Shown one piece after another: positions 30,547 through 40,673 of a stretch of DNA of 64,000 nucleotides. The stretch lies in assembly GCF_012584515.1 (NCBI RefSeq), contig NZ_CP051461.1, positions 666,001-730,000 on the forward strand. The letters are read 5' to 3'. Both the position numbers and the translations under genes were made by a program. Below the pieces are notes generated by a model, which was not told the DNA's origin, did not search any database, and saw only the letters and a list, made by a program, of their open reading frames with translations. Position 1 is the first letter of the stretch, and each line of letters opens with the position of its first letter. Source of the DNA: Polaromonas vacuolata (GTDB lineage: Bacteria; Pseudomonadota; Gammaproteobacteria; Burkholderiales; Burkholderiaceae_C).

Positions 30547-30592
30547 CGCAGCAGTCACTGTCCATTCAGCGCTACCGCTTATTTTTTTAATT

Positions 30593-32110
30593 TTAAGAAA
30601 TACTTGATTTAGCCTGCGCACGTGCTTTGAGATCGCTTCTGATTGAGCTCCAAACCGCCCATATCAGCAAGACTGCTGTCACACCCAAAATGGAGGCACT
30701 GATGGGACGCTCAACAAACGTCATCATGTCGCCGCGGGACAGTAGCAGTGCGCGGCGAAGATTCTCTTCTACTAACGGGCCGAGTACAAAACCCAGCAGC
30801 AGTGGGGCAGCTGGAAACTTAAAGACATTCATGAAGTAGCCCAGCGTGCCCAGCGCAGCGACCACGTAAACATCAAATGTATTGTTATTGACGCTGTAAA
30901 CACCAAGACTCATAAACACCAAAATAATCGGGTAAAGCACTCGATAAGGTATGCGCAAGATCGAAACCCAAAGGCCAACTAACGGTATGTTGAGCACCAG
31001 CAGCAAGATGTTACCAACGCCAAAACTCACGATCAAACCCCAGAAGATTTCCGGTTGCTCGCTCATCATCGAAGGACCCGGTTGAATGCCGTGAATCATC
31101 AATGCGCCCAGCATCAAGGCCATAGTCGCATCACCGGGAATGCCCAGCGTTAGCGTCGGTACAAAAGCGGTTTGAGCGCCTGCGTTATTGGCGGACTCTG
31201 GAGCCGTCACACCTTCGATCGCACCTTTGCCAAATCGGCTTGGATCTTTGGCCACTTTCTTTTCGACGGCATAAGCCATGAATGAAGAGATAGATCCACC
31301 GGTGCCCGGCAGAGCGCCAAAAAAACTACCTACTGCACTACCGCGCAGCATGGGCATGATGGAGTCTTTGAACTCTTGACGCGATGGCGTCATAGTGCGC
31401 ATGGTAATTTTTTCTTTGCTGATGGTGCCTTGAACTTGGTTGACTTTTGCGACCACTTCAGAAACACCAAACACCGCCATAGCTAATGCGACCAGACTGA
31501 TGCTGTCGGTCAGTTCGGGAATGTCAAAACTAAAGCGTGCAACACCAGAATTAACGTCAGTTCCAACGCTGCCTAGCAACAAGCCCAACACCACCATTGC
31601 CAAGCTTTTGGCGGGTGAGCCCATGCTCAGTGTTGATGCGGCGATTAAACCCATCAACATGATGGAGAAATATTCTGCCGGTCCAAACTTAAAGCCAAGC
31701 TCTGTGATAGCGGGAGCGAACATGATGAGTAAAAACAGACCAATCATGGAGCCGAAAAACGATGCAATCGTTGTCATGAAAAGGGCTACGCCAGCTTTCC
31801 CCTTTTGCGCCATGGGGTAGCCGTCAAGACAGGCCACGGCTGATGACGCTGTGCCGGGTAGATTTAATAAAATAGAGGCAGTTGATCCGCCGTAAGACGC
31901 GCCGTAATAAACACCGGCCAACATCACGATGGCCTCTGTGGGCGGAATTTGATAAGTAATCGGCAGCAATAGCGAAATGGTAGCCAGTGCGCCTATGCCT
32001 GGCAAAACGCCAATCAAGGTGCCGAGAAAAACGCCGCCAAAGCAATACAGCAGCGTTGATGGCTGCATGATGATTTGTAGGCCATATAAAAGGCCGTCCA
32101 TGATATCCAT
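30593..32110 (-). CDS. tctA: Tripartite tricarboxylate transporter, large permease TctA
   Basis: The 505-residue inner-membrane protein has about 11 hydrophobic segments and TctA family blocks: LIGVLPGIGALATISLLLP, YYGASYGGSTASILLNLPGT and a second PGxGG repeat, GALPGTGGSISSFMAYAVEK. TctA is the main membrane subunit of TTT importers for citrate and other di-/tricarboxylates or aromatic acids, driven by an ion gradient. tctB lies directly upstream. The periplasmic binding protein TctC, normally in the same operon, is missing, so the substrate cannot be inferred. Confidence 0.93.
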   Translation of the reverse strand: MDIMDGLLYGLQIIMQPSTLLYCFGGVFLGTLIGVLPGIGALATISLLLPITYQIPPTEAIVMLAGVYYGASYGGSTASILLNLPGTASSAVACLDGYPMAQKGKAGVALFMTTIASFFGSMIGLFLLIMFAPAITELGFKFGPAEYFSIMLMGLIAASTLSMGSPAKSLAMVVLGLLLGSVGTDVNSGVARFSFDIPELTDSISLVALAMAVFGVSEVVAKVNQVQGTISKEKITMRTMTPSRQEFKDSIMPMLRGSAVGSFFGALPGTGGSISSFMAYAVEKKVAKDPSRFGKGAIEGVTAPESANNAGAQTAFVPTLTLGIPGDATMALMLGALMIHGIQPGPSMMSEQPEIFWGLIVSFGVGNILLLVLNIPLVGLWVSILRIPYRVLYPIILVFMSLGVYSVNNNTFDVYVVAALGTLGYFMNVFKFPAAPLLLGFVLGPLVEENLRRALLLSRGDMMTFVERPISASILGVTAVLLIWAVWSSIRSDLKARAQAKSSIS

Positions 32111-32229
32111 AGATTTGTCTCTTTAAATTTTTTTATAGAAAAGAAATCACGCTAGTCGCGTGATGTTTTGTGCGATGTGCCGCGCCGAGCGGCGCGATTT
32201 CATACTGCTTTTGTCGCAGTACTCAGTAC

Positions 32230-32682
32230 TTAATAGCTCCAAGGCCAGACGGGAATAGTCATGCCGAGTCCAAAAATGAAGATGAGATAAATGATGGGCG
32301 CAACACCGGCCGCCATAAAAGCGCGGGTTCGCCAAGTGGTGTCGTGGTCTGCGAGAGAGGCCACGACAACTGTAATCATGCTCGCCAACATGAGACCTAA
32401 GCTTTGTAGCGTAAGGCCAAAAAGCACCACGCTGCCAATCACGATGAACATGGTTTTCCAACTTATTTTAGGACCAATACCGGCCTTGAGAAATGCCGGT
32501 ATTGCTATCAGTAATCCGAGCAAAGCCATGATCACGCCGAGCACTACCGGAAAGTATCCCGGCCCCATTCTGTTGAGCGTGCCCATGTTGTAGCGCTGTG
32601 CGTAGAGTGCGAAGAAAAGGCCTAATCCAGTTAAGAAAAGGCCGCCAATAATGTCTGTTGTGTCTCTGTTTTTTATAGTCAT
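32230..32682 (-). CDS. tctB: Tripartite tricarboxylate transporter, small permease TctB
   Basis: The 150-residue protein has four hydrophobic segments and the TctB pattern GGLFLTGLGLFFALYAQRY, GTLNRMGPGYFPVVLGVIMA. It partners TctA in TTT importers. It lies 119 nt upstream of tctA on the same strand. Confidence 0.88.
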   Translation of the reverse strand: MTIKNRDTTDIIGGLFLTGLGLFFALYAQRYNMGTLNRMGPGYFPVVLGVIMALLGLLIAIPAFLKAGIGPKISWKTMFIVIGSVVLFGLTLQSLGLMLASMITVVVASLADHDTTWRTRAFMAAGVAPIIYLIFIFGLGMTIPVWPWSY

Positions 32683-32921
32683 TAATTATCCTAGCAGCGT
32701 TGCAATAACAAGTGCTTAACTTTTACAGCTCTTACAGCTGTTACGGTAAGCTTGCATTTTGTTTGCTATTGAAAGTGCGAATGCCTGCATGGATATGCTC
32801 AGAAGATGACTTAACTGCGGCGCTGTACTAGGGTCTGGTTTTCATAGTTTGTGTGAGCACTTGAATCTGTATTTTTAGCGACCAATTAATAGCCTCAAGT
32901 CCAATGTTATGGTGATCCCAA

Positions 32922-33497
32922 ATGAGTAAAGCCTTTACTAAAGAAAACGATTCTGGCGACGCCGCAGGTGACGACGAAATCACTCTCCCACCCTTACCGC
33001 CCGGGGGTAAAAACTACATCACGCCAAAGGGCTACAAAGTGCTGCGCGATGAGTTGCTCGCGCTAATCGATGACGAGCGTCCACGCGTGGTTGAAGCCGT
33101 TCACTGGGCTGCGAGCAATGGTGATCGATCAGAAAACGGTGACTATATTTATGGCAAAAAACGCCTTCGCGAAATTGACAGACGGATTCGTTTTCTGACC
33201 CAACGTTTAGAGATTGCTGAGATCAGTAATCCTTCGGTGCATCACGGCAGTGAACAAGTTTTTTTTGGCGCCACCGTCACTTATGCTGACGCGTCAGGAC
33301 TGCTGCGCAGTGTCACCATATTGGGCATTGATGAGGCCGACTCGCTGCACGGACAAATCAGCTGGGTCTCGCCAGTCTCGCGTGCGCTGCTCAAATCTCG
33401 CCGTGGTGACGAGGTTAATTTAGTCACACCTAACGGCGTGCAACAGCTTGAGGTGATTGATGTGCAGTATCCAGAACCTAGCCCTGAGCCGGACTAA
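32922..33497 (+). CDS. greB: Transcription elongation factor GreB
   Basis: GreB enters the RNA polymerase secondary channel and triggers cleavage of backtracked RNA. The 191-residue protein has an N-terminal acidic tail of about 30 residues, then the coiled-coil domain (YITPKGYKVLRDELLALIDD, GDRSENGDYIYGKKRLREID; about 37-105) and a C-terminal FKBP-like domain. The KRLREIDRRIRFLTQRLE block marks GreB rather than GreA. Convergent with spoT. Confidence 0.93.
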   Translation: MSKAFTKENDSGDAAGDDEITLPPLPPGGKNYITPKGYKVLRDELLALIDDERPRVVEAVHWAASNGDRSENGDYIYGKKRLREIDRRIRFLTQRLEIAEISNPSVHHGSEQVFFGATVTYADASGLLRSVTILGIDEADSLHGQISWVSPVSRALLKSRRGDEVNLVTPNGVQQLEVIDVQYPEPSPEPD

Positions 33498-33533
33498 CGC
33501 TGTAGAAAAACGCCAGCGTTGGCTTGGGTTTTT
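33496..33533 (+). terminator. Terminator-like hairpin between greB and spoT
   Basis: AACGCTG (33496-33502) pairs with CAGCGTT (33514-33520); a GGGTTTTT run follows 7 nt later. It overlaps the greB stop codon. Confidence 0.45.
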
Positions 33534-35781
33534 AAACTCTCTCCGCCCCAGGTCTGGCCCGTTGCACCCGTAATACTGAAGGCGTGCGTTTAACGTTGCG
33601 AAGAACGGATGCCATGTGAATTCGGTCGCGTACTTCGATGCCAAAGCGTAATTCGGTTGCGTCTTCAACGCGTTCGTGGCCCATGTTGACTTGGGTGATA
33701 TCAGCTTCTGCGGCTGCTAATGCGACGGCAACTCTTGCCAGCACGCCCTTGCCGTTGGTGACAGTCACCATAATCGATGACTCGAAAGTACGCACCGGCT
33801 CTTCTGACCAATCGACTGCGATGAAGCGTTCGCTGTCTCGGTACTGCAAGCGCTTAGCGACGGCACAGTCGTCGGTATGAACCACCAACGCTTCGCCGCG
33901 GCCAAGATAGCCCAAAATACCATCTCCGGGTATCGGTTTACAGCAGCTGGCGAACTGAACCGAAGCGCCTTCGCTGCCGTCGAGTAATAGCGAGCCTTGC
34001 GAGACAGAGTCGTGTTCGGTGTAGCGCTCAAGACTCATCAGCAGTGCATTCGGCCGTTGACCGGTCTCGGCGAGCAACGTCACGATGCGTTTAGCGACCA
34101 TGCTGGCGATGCGTTTACCCAGCCCTAAGTCGGTCAGCAGATCGGCGCGTGAGCGATTGCCGCTAAAGCGCAGAATTTTCTCCCACAGCGTGCGGTTGGT
34201 TTCATCGTCTTCTGGCAGCCGCTCTATGCCTTCGGCGCGCAGCGACTGCGTCAACATTTTCTCGCCCAGATCTTGAGACTCCGTCAGCGCCATCGTTTTG
34301 AGGTAGTGGCGTATTTTGGATCTGGCTTTTCCGGTACGTACAAAGCCAAGCCAGCCGGGGTTTGGCTTGGCTACAGGCGCTGTGATGATTTCGATGACAT
34401 CACCGTTGCGCAGTTCCGAGCGCAATGGCACTTGCTCGCCATTGACCTTGGCTGAGACCGCACGGTGGCCGATGTCACTGTGAATCGCATAGGCAAAGTC
34501 GACCATGGTGGCATTGCGCGGCATCGCCATGATTTGGCTTTTGGGCGTGAAAACATAGACTGCTTCGGGGAATAAATCAATCTTGACGTGGTCCCAAAAT
34601 TCGGCCGCGTCGCGGGTTTCATTTTGGATATCAAGTAGCGACTGCAGCCACTGTGTGCCAAGGCTTTGCGATGCAACGCTGTTGGGGTCTGATGCCTTAT
34701 AAAGCCAGTGCGCAGCCACGCCGGACTCGGCCACTACGTGCATAGCGTCGGTGCGCATTTGAAATTCAATCACCGTGCCAAACGGGCCAATCAATGTGGT
34801 GTGCAGCGACTGGTAACCATTGATCTTAGGGATCGCAATATAGTCCTTAAATTTGCCTGGCAGCGGCTTGTATTCTTGGTGCAGCAAGCCAAGTGCGGTG
34901 TAGCAGGTGGTTAAGTCATTAACCACGACCCTAAAGCCATACAAGTCTGTGACTTGGGCAAAAGACAGGTGTTTTTCTTCCATCTTGCAGTAGATGGAAT
35001 AAAGCGTTTTCTCGCGGCCCGAAATTTTCATTGGCAGGCTTGCCTTGGAAAAAGCCGTTTCTACTTCGTCTTGAACCCGTTTGATTACATCGCGTCGGCG
35101 TCCTCTTGCTTTGGTTAAAGCCTTGGTTAAGGTCACGTAGCGCCACGGGTGAAGGTGTTGGAAGGACAGGTCTTGCAGTTCGCGGTAGGTGGTGTTTAAC
35201 CCTAGGCGGTGGGCAATCGGTGCGTAGATGTCCAGCGTTTCGCGCGAAATCCTAGCCCATTTGGTGCGTGGCGCATTGCTCAGTGTGCGCATATTGTGGG
35301 TACGGTCGGCAAGTTTTATCAAAATCACGCGCACGTCTCTGGCCATGGCCAGCAGCATCTTGCGGAAAGACTCAGCTTGATTTTCTTCCCGCGTGTTGAA
35401 TTCGAGCTTTTCGAGCTTGGTCAGTCCATCGACTAATTCGGCAACGGGAGCGCCGAAGCGTTCAATCAGTTCTGGCTTAGTCACGCCGCAGTCTTCGATT
35501 GCGTCGTGTAGCAGTGCCGCCATCAGTGCTTGTGCGTCGAGTTTCCATTCAGCGCATTGCTGTGCGACAGCGATGGGGTGGGTAATGTATGGCTCGCCAC
35601 TGTTGCGCAACTGGCCTAAATGAGCTTGGTCAGCATAGCGATAAGCACTGCGTACGGCATCAACGTCGTCTGCGCTCATGTAGTCGAGTTTTGCAGTTAG
35701 CACGGCAAAGCTGGCTGCCGCTGCATTGACGGCAGCGGGTGTTTGTTTGGTTTTGAATTTTGGGGAAAGCAGTGCGCTCAT
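33532..35781 (-). CDS. spoT: Bifunctional (p)ppGpp synthetase/hydrolase, RelA/SpoT family
   Basis: The 749-residue protein makes and degrades the alarmone (p)ppGpp. The N-terminal HD hydrolase is intact, with ALLHDAIEDCGV and KLADRTHNMRTL. The synthetase domain (about 220-350) has YSIYCKMEEK, DLYGFRVVVND and YIAIPKINGYQSLHTTLIGP. A TGS domain (about 395-455), a conserved-cysteine helical region (SCCKPIPGDGI) and a C-terminal ACT domain (about 670-740) follow. The intact HD motif marks SpoT-type rather than monofunctional RelA. It follows rpoZ and gmk, as in other proteobacteria. Confidence 0.94.
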   Translation of the reverse strand: MSALLSPKFKTKQTPAAVNAAAASFAVLTAKLDYMSADDVDAVRSAYRYADQAHLGQLRNSGEPYITHPIAVAQQCAEWKLDAQALMAALLHDAIEDCGVTKPELIERFGAPVAELVDGLTKLEKLEFNTREENQAESFRKMLLAMARDVRVILIKLADRTHNMRTLSNAPRTKWARISRETLDIYAPIAHRLGLNTTYRELQDLSFQHLHPWRYVTLTKALTKARGRRRDVIKRVQDEVETAFSKASLPMKISGREKTLYSIYCKMEEKHLSFAQVTDLYGFRVVVNDLTTCYTALGLLHQEYKPLPGKFKDYIAIPKINGYQSLHTTLIGPFGTVIEFQMRTDAMHVVAESGVAAHWLYKASDPNSVASQSLGTQWLQSLLDIQNETRDAAEFWDHVKIDLFPEAVYVFTPKSQIMAMPRNATMVDFAYAIHSDIGHRAVSAKVNGEQVPLRSELRNGDVIEIITAPVAKPNPGWLGFVRTGKARSKIRHYLKTMALTESQDLGEKMLTQSLRAEGIERLPEDDETNRTLWEKILRFSGNRSRADLLTDLGLGKRIASMVAKRIVTLLAETGQRPNALLMSLERYTEHDSVSQGSLLLDGSEGASVQFASCCKPIPGDGILGYLGRGEALVVHTDDCAVAKRLQYRDSERFIAVDWSEEPVRTFESSIMVTVTNGKGVLARVAVALAAAEADITQVNMGHERVEDATELRFGIEVRDRIHMASVLRNVKRTPSVLRVQRARPGAERV

Positions 35782-35869
35782 GCTTCGAATATATCGTGCC
35801 AGCTAAGAAACATAAACGAAATGGCTTTAAGCGTGCCAATAACGACTTTTAAATCGCCTCGATAACGAA

Positions 35870-35900
35870 AAAAGCACCGACAAGCGGTGCTTTTGTTTTC
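35870..35900 (-). terminator. Terminator between rpoZ and spoT
   Basis: AAAAGCACCG (35870-35879) pairs perfectly with CGGTGCTTTT (35885-35894). On the reverse strand it sits 40 nt after rpoZ and is followed by a T-run, so spoT probably has some promoter activity of its own. Confidence 0.88.
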
Positions 35901-35940
35901 CTTTAGTACTAGTTATGGCTAGTGCTTGGAGTCGCTTCAA

Positions 35941-36144
35941 TTAACCTGGGACTTTTTTCAGCATTTCTAAGCCGACTTTGCCTTCAGCGATTTCGCGCAA
36001 GGCTGTGACTGCAGGCTTGTTTTTGCTTTCAATCTTAGCCGCATGGCCTTGGCTGAGCATGCGGGCGCGGTAGGTTGCCGCGAGCACCAACTGGAAGCGG
36101 TTGGGAATTTTTTCGAGGCAGTCTTCAACGGTAATGCGGGCCAT
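35941..36144 (-). CDS. rpoZ: DNA-directed RNA polymerase omega subunit
   Basis: The 67-residue omega subunit begins [20 protein letters not shown]. The start at 36144 follows a GGAG ribosome site; an in-frame upstream extension to 36192 is not conserved. Residues of the MEPAR-like conserved region appear as [10 protein letters not shown]. It lies 45 nt downstream of gmk. Confidence 0.95.
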   Translation of the reverse strand: MARITVEDCLEKIPNRFQLVLAATYRARMLSQGHAAKIESKNKPAVTALREIAEGKVGLEMLKKVPG

Positions 36145-36188
36145 ATGGATCTCCGGTGCGGGGGTATTAAAAGCAAAAAAGCGATTGT

Positions 36189-36809
36189 TCAAGGAATTTG
36201 CAGGGCTTCGAAAGTCTCTGCACGGGCACGTCTTTGTGCCGAAAATTTGAGCCGCTGAGCGTGAACAATTGTTTTTAGGTCGAAAACAGCACGCTCAAAT
36301 AACTCGTTGATTATAACGAAGTCAAATTCCCGTGACTGTGCCATTTCTGCGGCGGCATTTTCTAGTCTCAATTCAATCACCTCAGCGCTGTCTTCGCCGC
36401 GCCGTTGCAGACGTGAGCGTAGCTCTTCCCAGCTAGGCGGCAGTATGAAAATTAACACTGCATTGGCATAAATCCGCTTGACGTTGATGGCACCTTGAAA
36501 GTCGATTTCAAGAATCACATCAGCGCCGTGCGCCATACGCTCTTCAATCGCATGCTTAGAAGTGCCGTAACGATGACCGTGTACCTTGGCCCATTCGAGA
36601 AACGAGCCTCTGAGCACCATGCCGTCGAATTCATCGGGCGAGAGGAAAAAGTACTCGCGGCCGTGTTTTTCTTGACCGCGTGGTGAGCGCGTGGTGTGAG
36701 ATACGGCGGGTTGAACCAGCGTATCGAGTTCCATTAAGGCCTTCACCAAGCTGGATTTTCCGGCTCCGCTGGGGGCTGCGACAACAAATAAATTTCCGGG
36801 ATAGTCCAT
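36189..36809 (-). CDS. gmk: Guanylate kinase
   Basis: Gmk phosphorylates GMP to GDP. The ATG at 36809 gives 206 residues starting [20 protein letters not shown], with the P-loop at about 12-19. A GTG at 36878 would overlap the yicC stop but adds 23 unconserved residues. Other motifs are [19 protein letters not shown] (GMP binding) and [10 protein letters not shown]. It follows yicC and precedes rpoZ. Confidence 0.95.
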   Translation of the reverse strand: MDYPGNLFVVAAPSGAGKSSLVKALMELDTLVQPAVSHTTRSPRGQEKHGREYFFLSPDEFDGMVLRGSFLEWAKVHGHRYGTSKHAIEERMAHGADVILEIDFQGAINVKRIYANAVLIFILPPSWEELRSRLQRRGEDSAEVIELRLENAAAEMAQSREFDFVIINELFERAVFDLKTIVHAQRLKFSAQRRARAETFEALQIP

Positions 36810-36874
36810 AGTGGCTTGGTGTATTTTTTCTATTCTTAGCCGGCCTTGTGCCGATCGGTGGGTGGGCGCGCTAA

Positions 36875-37792
36875 TCACTCTATGTTTTGAACCTGCTCAC
36901 GAATTTGCTCTATCAAGACCTTCATGTCTACTGAGATATGTGTCATCTCTAGTGATGTTGATTTCGAGCCCAAGGTGTTGGCCTCGCGGTGCAGTTCTTG
37001 AATTAAAAAGTCCAGCCGCTTGCCGAGCTCGCCGCCGGCTTCTAGCAAGCGGTCGATTTCATCTAAATGTGAGGCTATGCGGGTGATTTCTTCGGCCACA
37101 TCAATGCGTATTGCAAAGGCGGTTGCTTCTGCCAACGCCCGGTCTTGCGCCACTTCGGGCAAGACTTGTTTTTCGGGCAGATTCATGGCCTCTTTCCAGC
37201 GCTCAAGAAAACGGTTTTTTTGCTGCTCAACTAACAGCGGCACCAGTGGCACGGCCTGGGCTGATAGCACACGCAACTGTGCCGTACGCTCGGTCAGCAT
37301 TAACTTGAGTCGGCCGCCTTCACGCTGGCGCGCAGAAAGTAAGTCTTTGAGTGCTTTTTTGCTCAGTTTGATTAGCTCTTCGCTGTGATCATGGGGCTTT
37401 TTGTCTTCGTTGCTCGCCAGTCTGAGTACGTCAGCCACGCTCAGTGCGCCGGCCTGTGGCAACCAAGACTTGATGGTGTCTTCGATTGAGCCAAGACGCT
37501 GCAGCGTCATAGGCGAGGGTGCTTTAAGGCTGCTGGCGGCGTTGCTGTCTAGCGCAACCCGAATTTCTACTTTGCCGCGTTTGAGCTTTGCGGTGAGCAG
37601 CTCTCGTAGCATAGGCTCAGCCTGACGCAGCTCGTCCGGCAGCCTAAAGCTCAAGTCCAGAAATCGGCTGTTAACCGATCGGATCTCTACCCCCAAGCGC
37701 GTGTTGGTTTCTAGCGTCGCTTCAGAGTCTAGCGTCTGATTGGCACTACTGGATTGAACGGCTGCGTAGCCCGTCATGCTATAAACTGACAT
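36875..37792 (-). CDS. yicC: YicC/YloC family endoribonuclease
   Basis: The 305-residue protein begins [13 protein letters not shown], the family hallmark, and contains [20 protein letters not shown]. The C-terminal DUF1732 block [20 protein letters not shown] is also present. E. coli YicC is an RNA endonuclease involved in small RNA turnover; the same activity is likely here but is not shown by the sequence alone. It heads a yicC-gmk-rpoZ group and diverges from the kinase gene. Confidence 0.93.
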   Translation of the reverse strand: MSVYSMTGYAAVQSSSANQTLDSEATLETNTRLGVEIRSVNSRFLDLSFRLPDELRQAEPMLRELLTAKLKRGKVEIRVALDSNAASSLKAPSPMTLQRLGSIEDTIKSWLPQAGALSVADVLRLASNEDKKPHDHSEELIKLSKKALKDLLSARQREGGRLKLMLTERTAQLRVLSAQAVPLVPLLVEQQKNRFLERWKEAMNLPEKQVLPEVAQDRALAEATAFAIRIDVAEEITRIASHLDEIDRLLEAGGELGKRLDFLIQELHREANTLGSKSTSLEMTHISVDMKVLIEQIREQVQNIE

Positions 37793-37879
37793 CTTAATTT
37801 TTTGCTTTTTCGTTTTGGTGAGAACGCGTTTTTCAGGACTTTATGACGGCAGCCAAGCCGCTCTTACATTGCCCAAATT

Positions 37880-38887
37880 ATGTCAAAAGTTAAGCCAGCG
37901 CCCTTGCCACCCGATACCGTCATTGGCGGATACCGGGTTGTGCGCAAGTTATCTTCTGGCGGCTTTGGAGTAGTTTACTTGGCTGTGGACAACCAAGGCC
38001 AGCAAGTTGCGGTTAAAGAATACTTGCCTTCTTCGCTGGCTAGTCGTTCACCCGGTGATTTGTTGCCCCATATTGAAGCCGACAAACTCTCTTTGTACCG
38101 CTTGGGTCTGAAAAGTTTTTTTGAAGAGGGCCGCTCACTGGCTCAAATTTCCCACAGTTCTGTGGTCAGCGTACTGAACTTCTTCCGGGAAAATGAGACC
38201 GTCTACATGGTCATGAATTACCTCGAAGGCGCAACTCTACAAGACTTCATCATCACGGCCCGAGAGCTAAAAAAACAAAAAGTCTTTCGCGAGTCCACCA
38301 TCAGGTCTTTGTTCGACGAAATATTACGCGGCCTGCGCATTGTTCATCAGCACAAGATGCTGCACCTAGACATAAAGCCGGCCAACATTTTCATCACCGA
38401 CGATAACAAGGCTGTGATGATAGATTTTGGCGCCGCACGCGAGGTGCTTTCTAAGGAGGGCAATTTCATCCGCCCTATGTACACGCCAGGTTTTGCCGCA
38501 CCCGAAATGTACCGGCGCGACACCGCTCTAGGCCCGTGGACCGATATGTACGCCATAGGTGCTTGTATTTACGCCAGCATGCAAGGCTACCCTCCCAACG
38601 ATGCGCCGCAGCGCTTAGATAAAGACCGCCTTTCGCTGGCTTTGTCGCGGCTGCGTGGGGTTTATTCTGATAATTTGATCGAGGTTGTCGAATGGTGCAT
38701 GGCGATTGATCCTTTATCTCGGCCGCAATCGGCGTTCGCTCTGCAAAAAGAGTTGAGTCGGGAAGGCGAGCGCCGCTATACCAAGCTCACCGTGGGTGAA
38801 AAGGTGCGCCTACAGTTGGATAATATTTTGCTCGATACCAAAAAAACTGCGCGTAAGGCCACTGGTTTTATTAACAAACTCAAGTAG
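37880..38887 (+). CDS. Serine/threonine protein kinase (Hanks type)
   Basis: The 335-residue protein is a eukaryotic-like kinase domain: glycine loop SSGGFGVVYLA (25-35), ATP-binding lysine K46 in VAVKEY, catalytic loop HLDIKPANIF with D164 and N169, and DFG at 182-184. The activation segment has a YTPGFAAPEM motif. No membrane segment or sensor domain is seen, so it should be cytoplasmic. It lacks the RD arginine (HLD instead of HRD), which suggests activity without activation-loop phosphorylation. The PP2C phosphatase gene starts 6 nt downstream, which makes them a likely opposing pair. Confidence 0.93.
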   Translation: MSKVKPAPLPPDTVIGGYRVVRKLSSGGFGVVYLAVDNQGQQVAVKEYLPSSLASRSPGDLLPHIEADKLSLYRLGLKSFFEEGRSLAQISHSSVVSVLNFFRENETVYMVMNYLEGATLQDFIITARELKKQKVFRESTIRSLFDEILRGLRIVHQHKMLHLDIKPANIFITDDNKAVMIDFGAAREVLSKEGNFIRPMYTPGFAAPEMYRRDTALGPWTDMYAIGACIYASMQGYPPNDAPQRLDKDRLSLALSRLRGVYSDNLIEVVEWCMAIDPLSRPQSAFALQKELSREGERRYTKLTVGEKVRLQLDNILLDTKKTARKATGFINKLK

Positions 38888-38893
38888 AACACC

Positions 38894-39796
38894 ATGAAAT
38901 TTTCCGTCTTTCAAGTTAGCCGCAAAGGCGGACGCGACAATAACGAAGATCGCATGGGTTACTGCTACACGCGCGAATCGGGTTTGTTTTTGTTGGCCGA
39001 TGGTTTGGGTGGTCACCCGAATGGCGAAGTCGCGGCCCAGATCGCGCTGCAAACGGTCTCCGCGCTTTACCAAAAAGAGGCTAAACCGCAGATTCAGGAT
39101 TGCACCGCCTTTTTCACTGCCGCCGTATTGGCCGCCCACTACCAAATATTGCGCTACGCCAGCGGGCAAGGTCTGCTTGATACGCCGCGTACTACTTTGG
39201 TTGCCGTAGTCTTGCAGGATTCGGGCGCTAGCTGGGTTCATTGTGGCGATTCGCGGCTGTATCTGGTGCGCGATGGTGAGCTGCTAGCCCGCACGCGTGA
39301 CCACTCCTTCGCTGAACAGCGCGCCGCCGGTGTGGTGAAGATGGACAGTGTCAGTCGTGACATTCTTTTTACCTGTCTGGGCTCACCCACCAAGCCGGTG
39401 TTTGATATCGTCGGCCCGGTGCAGTTGCAGCAGGGCGACAAACTGCTGCTTTGCTCGGACGGCCTGTGGAGTAGTTTGAGCGATGAAGAAATCGTGCGCC
39501 ACTTAACGGGTAACAGCGTTAGCGACGCCGTACCCGATCTGGTCGAGAGTGCTTTGCGTGTTGGCGGTCAGGGCGGTGACAACGTCACTGTGCTGGCAAT
39601 GGAGTGGGAAACCCCGGATGCATTCGAGTCCACTCGCGGTGTATCGACTGATAGTGTGACGGACGGCGTATTTGCCTCCACAATACAAGCTGGTTGTCTT
39701 GACAACATAGCCGATGATTTGGACGAAGCGGCGATTGAACGGTCCATCGCCGAAATCAACGAGGCTATACGCCGTTCTGCCGCGCGTCGCGGTTAA
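38894..39796 (+). CDS. PP2C-family serine/threonine phosphatase
   Basis: The 300-residue protein is a PPM/PP2C phosphatase with metal-binding motifs RDNNEDRMGY (D and E), LLADGLGGHPNGE, HCGDSRLYLVRDG, LLCSDGLWSSLSDEEI and GGDNVTVLAM. The last 60 residues form an acidic tail outside the catalytic domain. It is translated directly after the kinase gene, so it probably reverses that kinase's action. A hairpin at 39860 ends the pair. Confidence 0.93.
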   Translation: MKFSVFQVSRKGGRDNNEDRMGYCYTRESGLFLLADGLGGHPNGEVAAQIALQTVSALYQKEAKPQIQDCTAFFTAAVLAAHYQILRYASGQGLLDTPRTTLVAVVLQDSGASWVHCGDSRLYLVRDGELLARTRDHSFAEQRAAGVVKMDSVSRDILFTCLGSPTKPVFDIVGPVQLQQGDKLLLCSDGLWSSLSDEEIVRHLTGNSVSDAVPDLVESALRVGGQGGDNVTVLAMEWETPDAFESTRGVSTDSVTDGVFASTIQAGCLDNIADDLDEAAIERSIAEINEAIRRSAARRG

Positions 39797-39859
39797 GCCG
39801 TTCGCTGTCAAATCTTTGGTTGATGTGCCGCTGGCACTAACCGCTCCCCCTTTAAATTG

Positions 39860-39902
39860 AGCCGATCAGGTTTGCTCTGACCGATCGGCTACATTCTTTT
39901 TC
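39860..39902 (+). terminator. Terminator after PP2C gene
   Basis: AGCCGATC-GGT pairs with ACCGATCGGCT (39880-39890), with one bulged A; ACATTCTTTTT follows. Confidence 0.65.
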
Positions 39903-39940
39903 AATCCTATCCGGCGGCTCCCGCTAGAAAGCATTTCAAC

Positions 39941-40669
39941 ATGAACGATTTCACCCGCAGCGACGCACGCGCTTTTGACGCCTTGCGTCAGGTCACCATC
40001 ACACGCAACTACACCGTGCATGCCGAAGGCTCTGTGCTGATTGAGTTTGGCGGCACCAAGGTGCTTTGCACTGCATCGGTAGAAGAGAAAGTTCCCGGCC
40101 ACAAGCGCGGCAGTGGCGAAGGCTGGGTAACGGCCGAATACGGCATGCTGCCACGCGCTACGCATACCCGTAGCGACCGGGAAGCTGCACGCGGCAAGCA
40201 AAGCGGCCGAACCCAAGAAATTCAGCGCTTGATAGGGCGTTCTATGCGCTCGGTTTTCGACCTTAAAAAGCTCGGTGAGCGCACTATTTATCTCGACTGC
40301 GATGTCTTACAGGCCGACGGCGGCACCCGCACCGCCAGCATCACTGGCGCTTTTGTAGCCGCCCAAGACGCGGTTAATCGTTTGCTGGCCGAGGGCAAGA
40401 TCAGTGAAACACCCATCCTCGACCAGGTCGCTGCGATATCGGTCGGCATTGTCAAAGGCTTGCCGTTGCTAGACCTTGAATACATAGAAGACTCGGCCTG
40501 CGACACCGACATGAATGTGGTGATGACAGGGGCTGGCAATTTTGTCGAAGTCCAAGGCACGGCCGAAGGCGCGGCTTTCTCGCGTATCGAAATGGACGCT
40601 TTGCTGCAACTGGCTGAAAAAGGCATACGCGAGTTAGTCGTGATGCAACAGCAATCACTGAAAAGTTAA
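39941..40669 (+). CDS. rph: Ribonuclease PH
   Basis: RNase PH is a phosphorolytic 3'-5' exonuclease that trims tRNA precursors. The 242-residue length is typical. Motifs are [40 protein letters not shown] and [19 protein letters not shown], which holds phosphate-binding residues. It is followed within 5 nt by rdgB; rph-rdgB-hemW form one operon here. Confidence 0.96.
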   Translation: MNDFTRSDARAFDALRQVTITRNYTVHAEGSVLIEFGGTKVLCTASVEEKVPGHKRGSGEGWVTAEYGMLPRATHTRSDREAARGKQSGRTQEIQRLIGRSMRSVFDLKKLGERTIYLDCDVLQADGGTRTASITGAFVAAQDAVNRLLAEGKISETPILDQVAAISVGIVKGLPLLDLEYIEDSACDTDMNVVMTGAGNFVEVQGTAEGAAFSRIEMDALLQLAEKGIRELVVMQQQSLKS

Positions 40670-40673
40670 TGCC

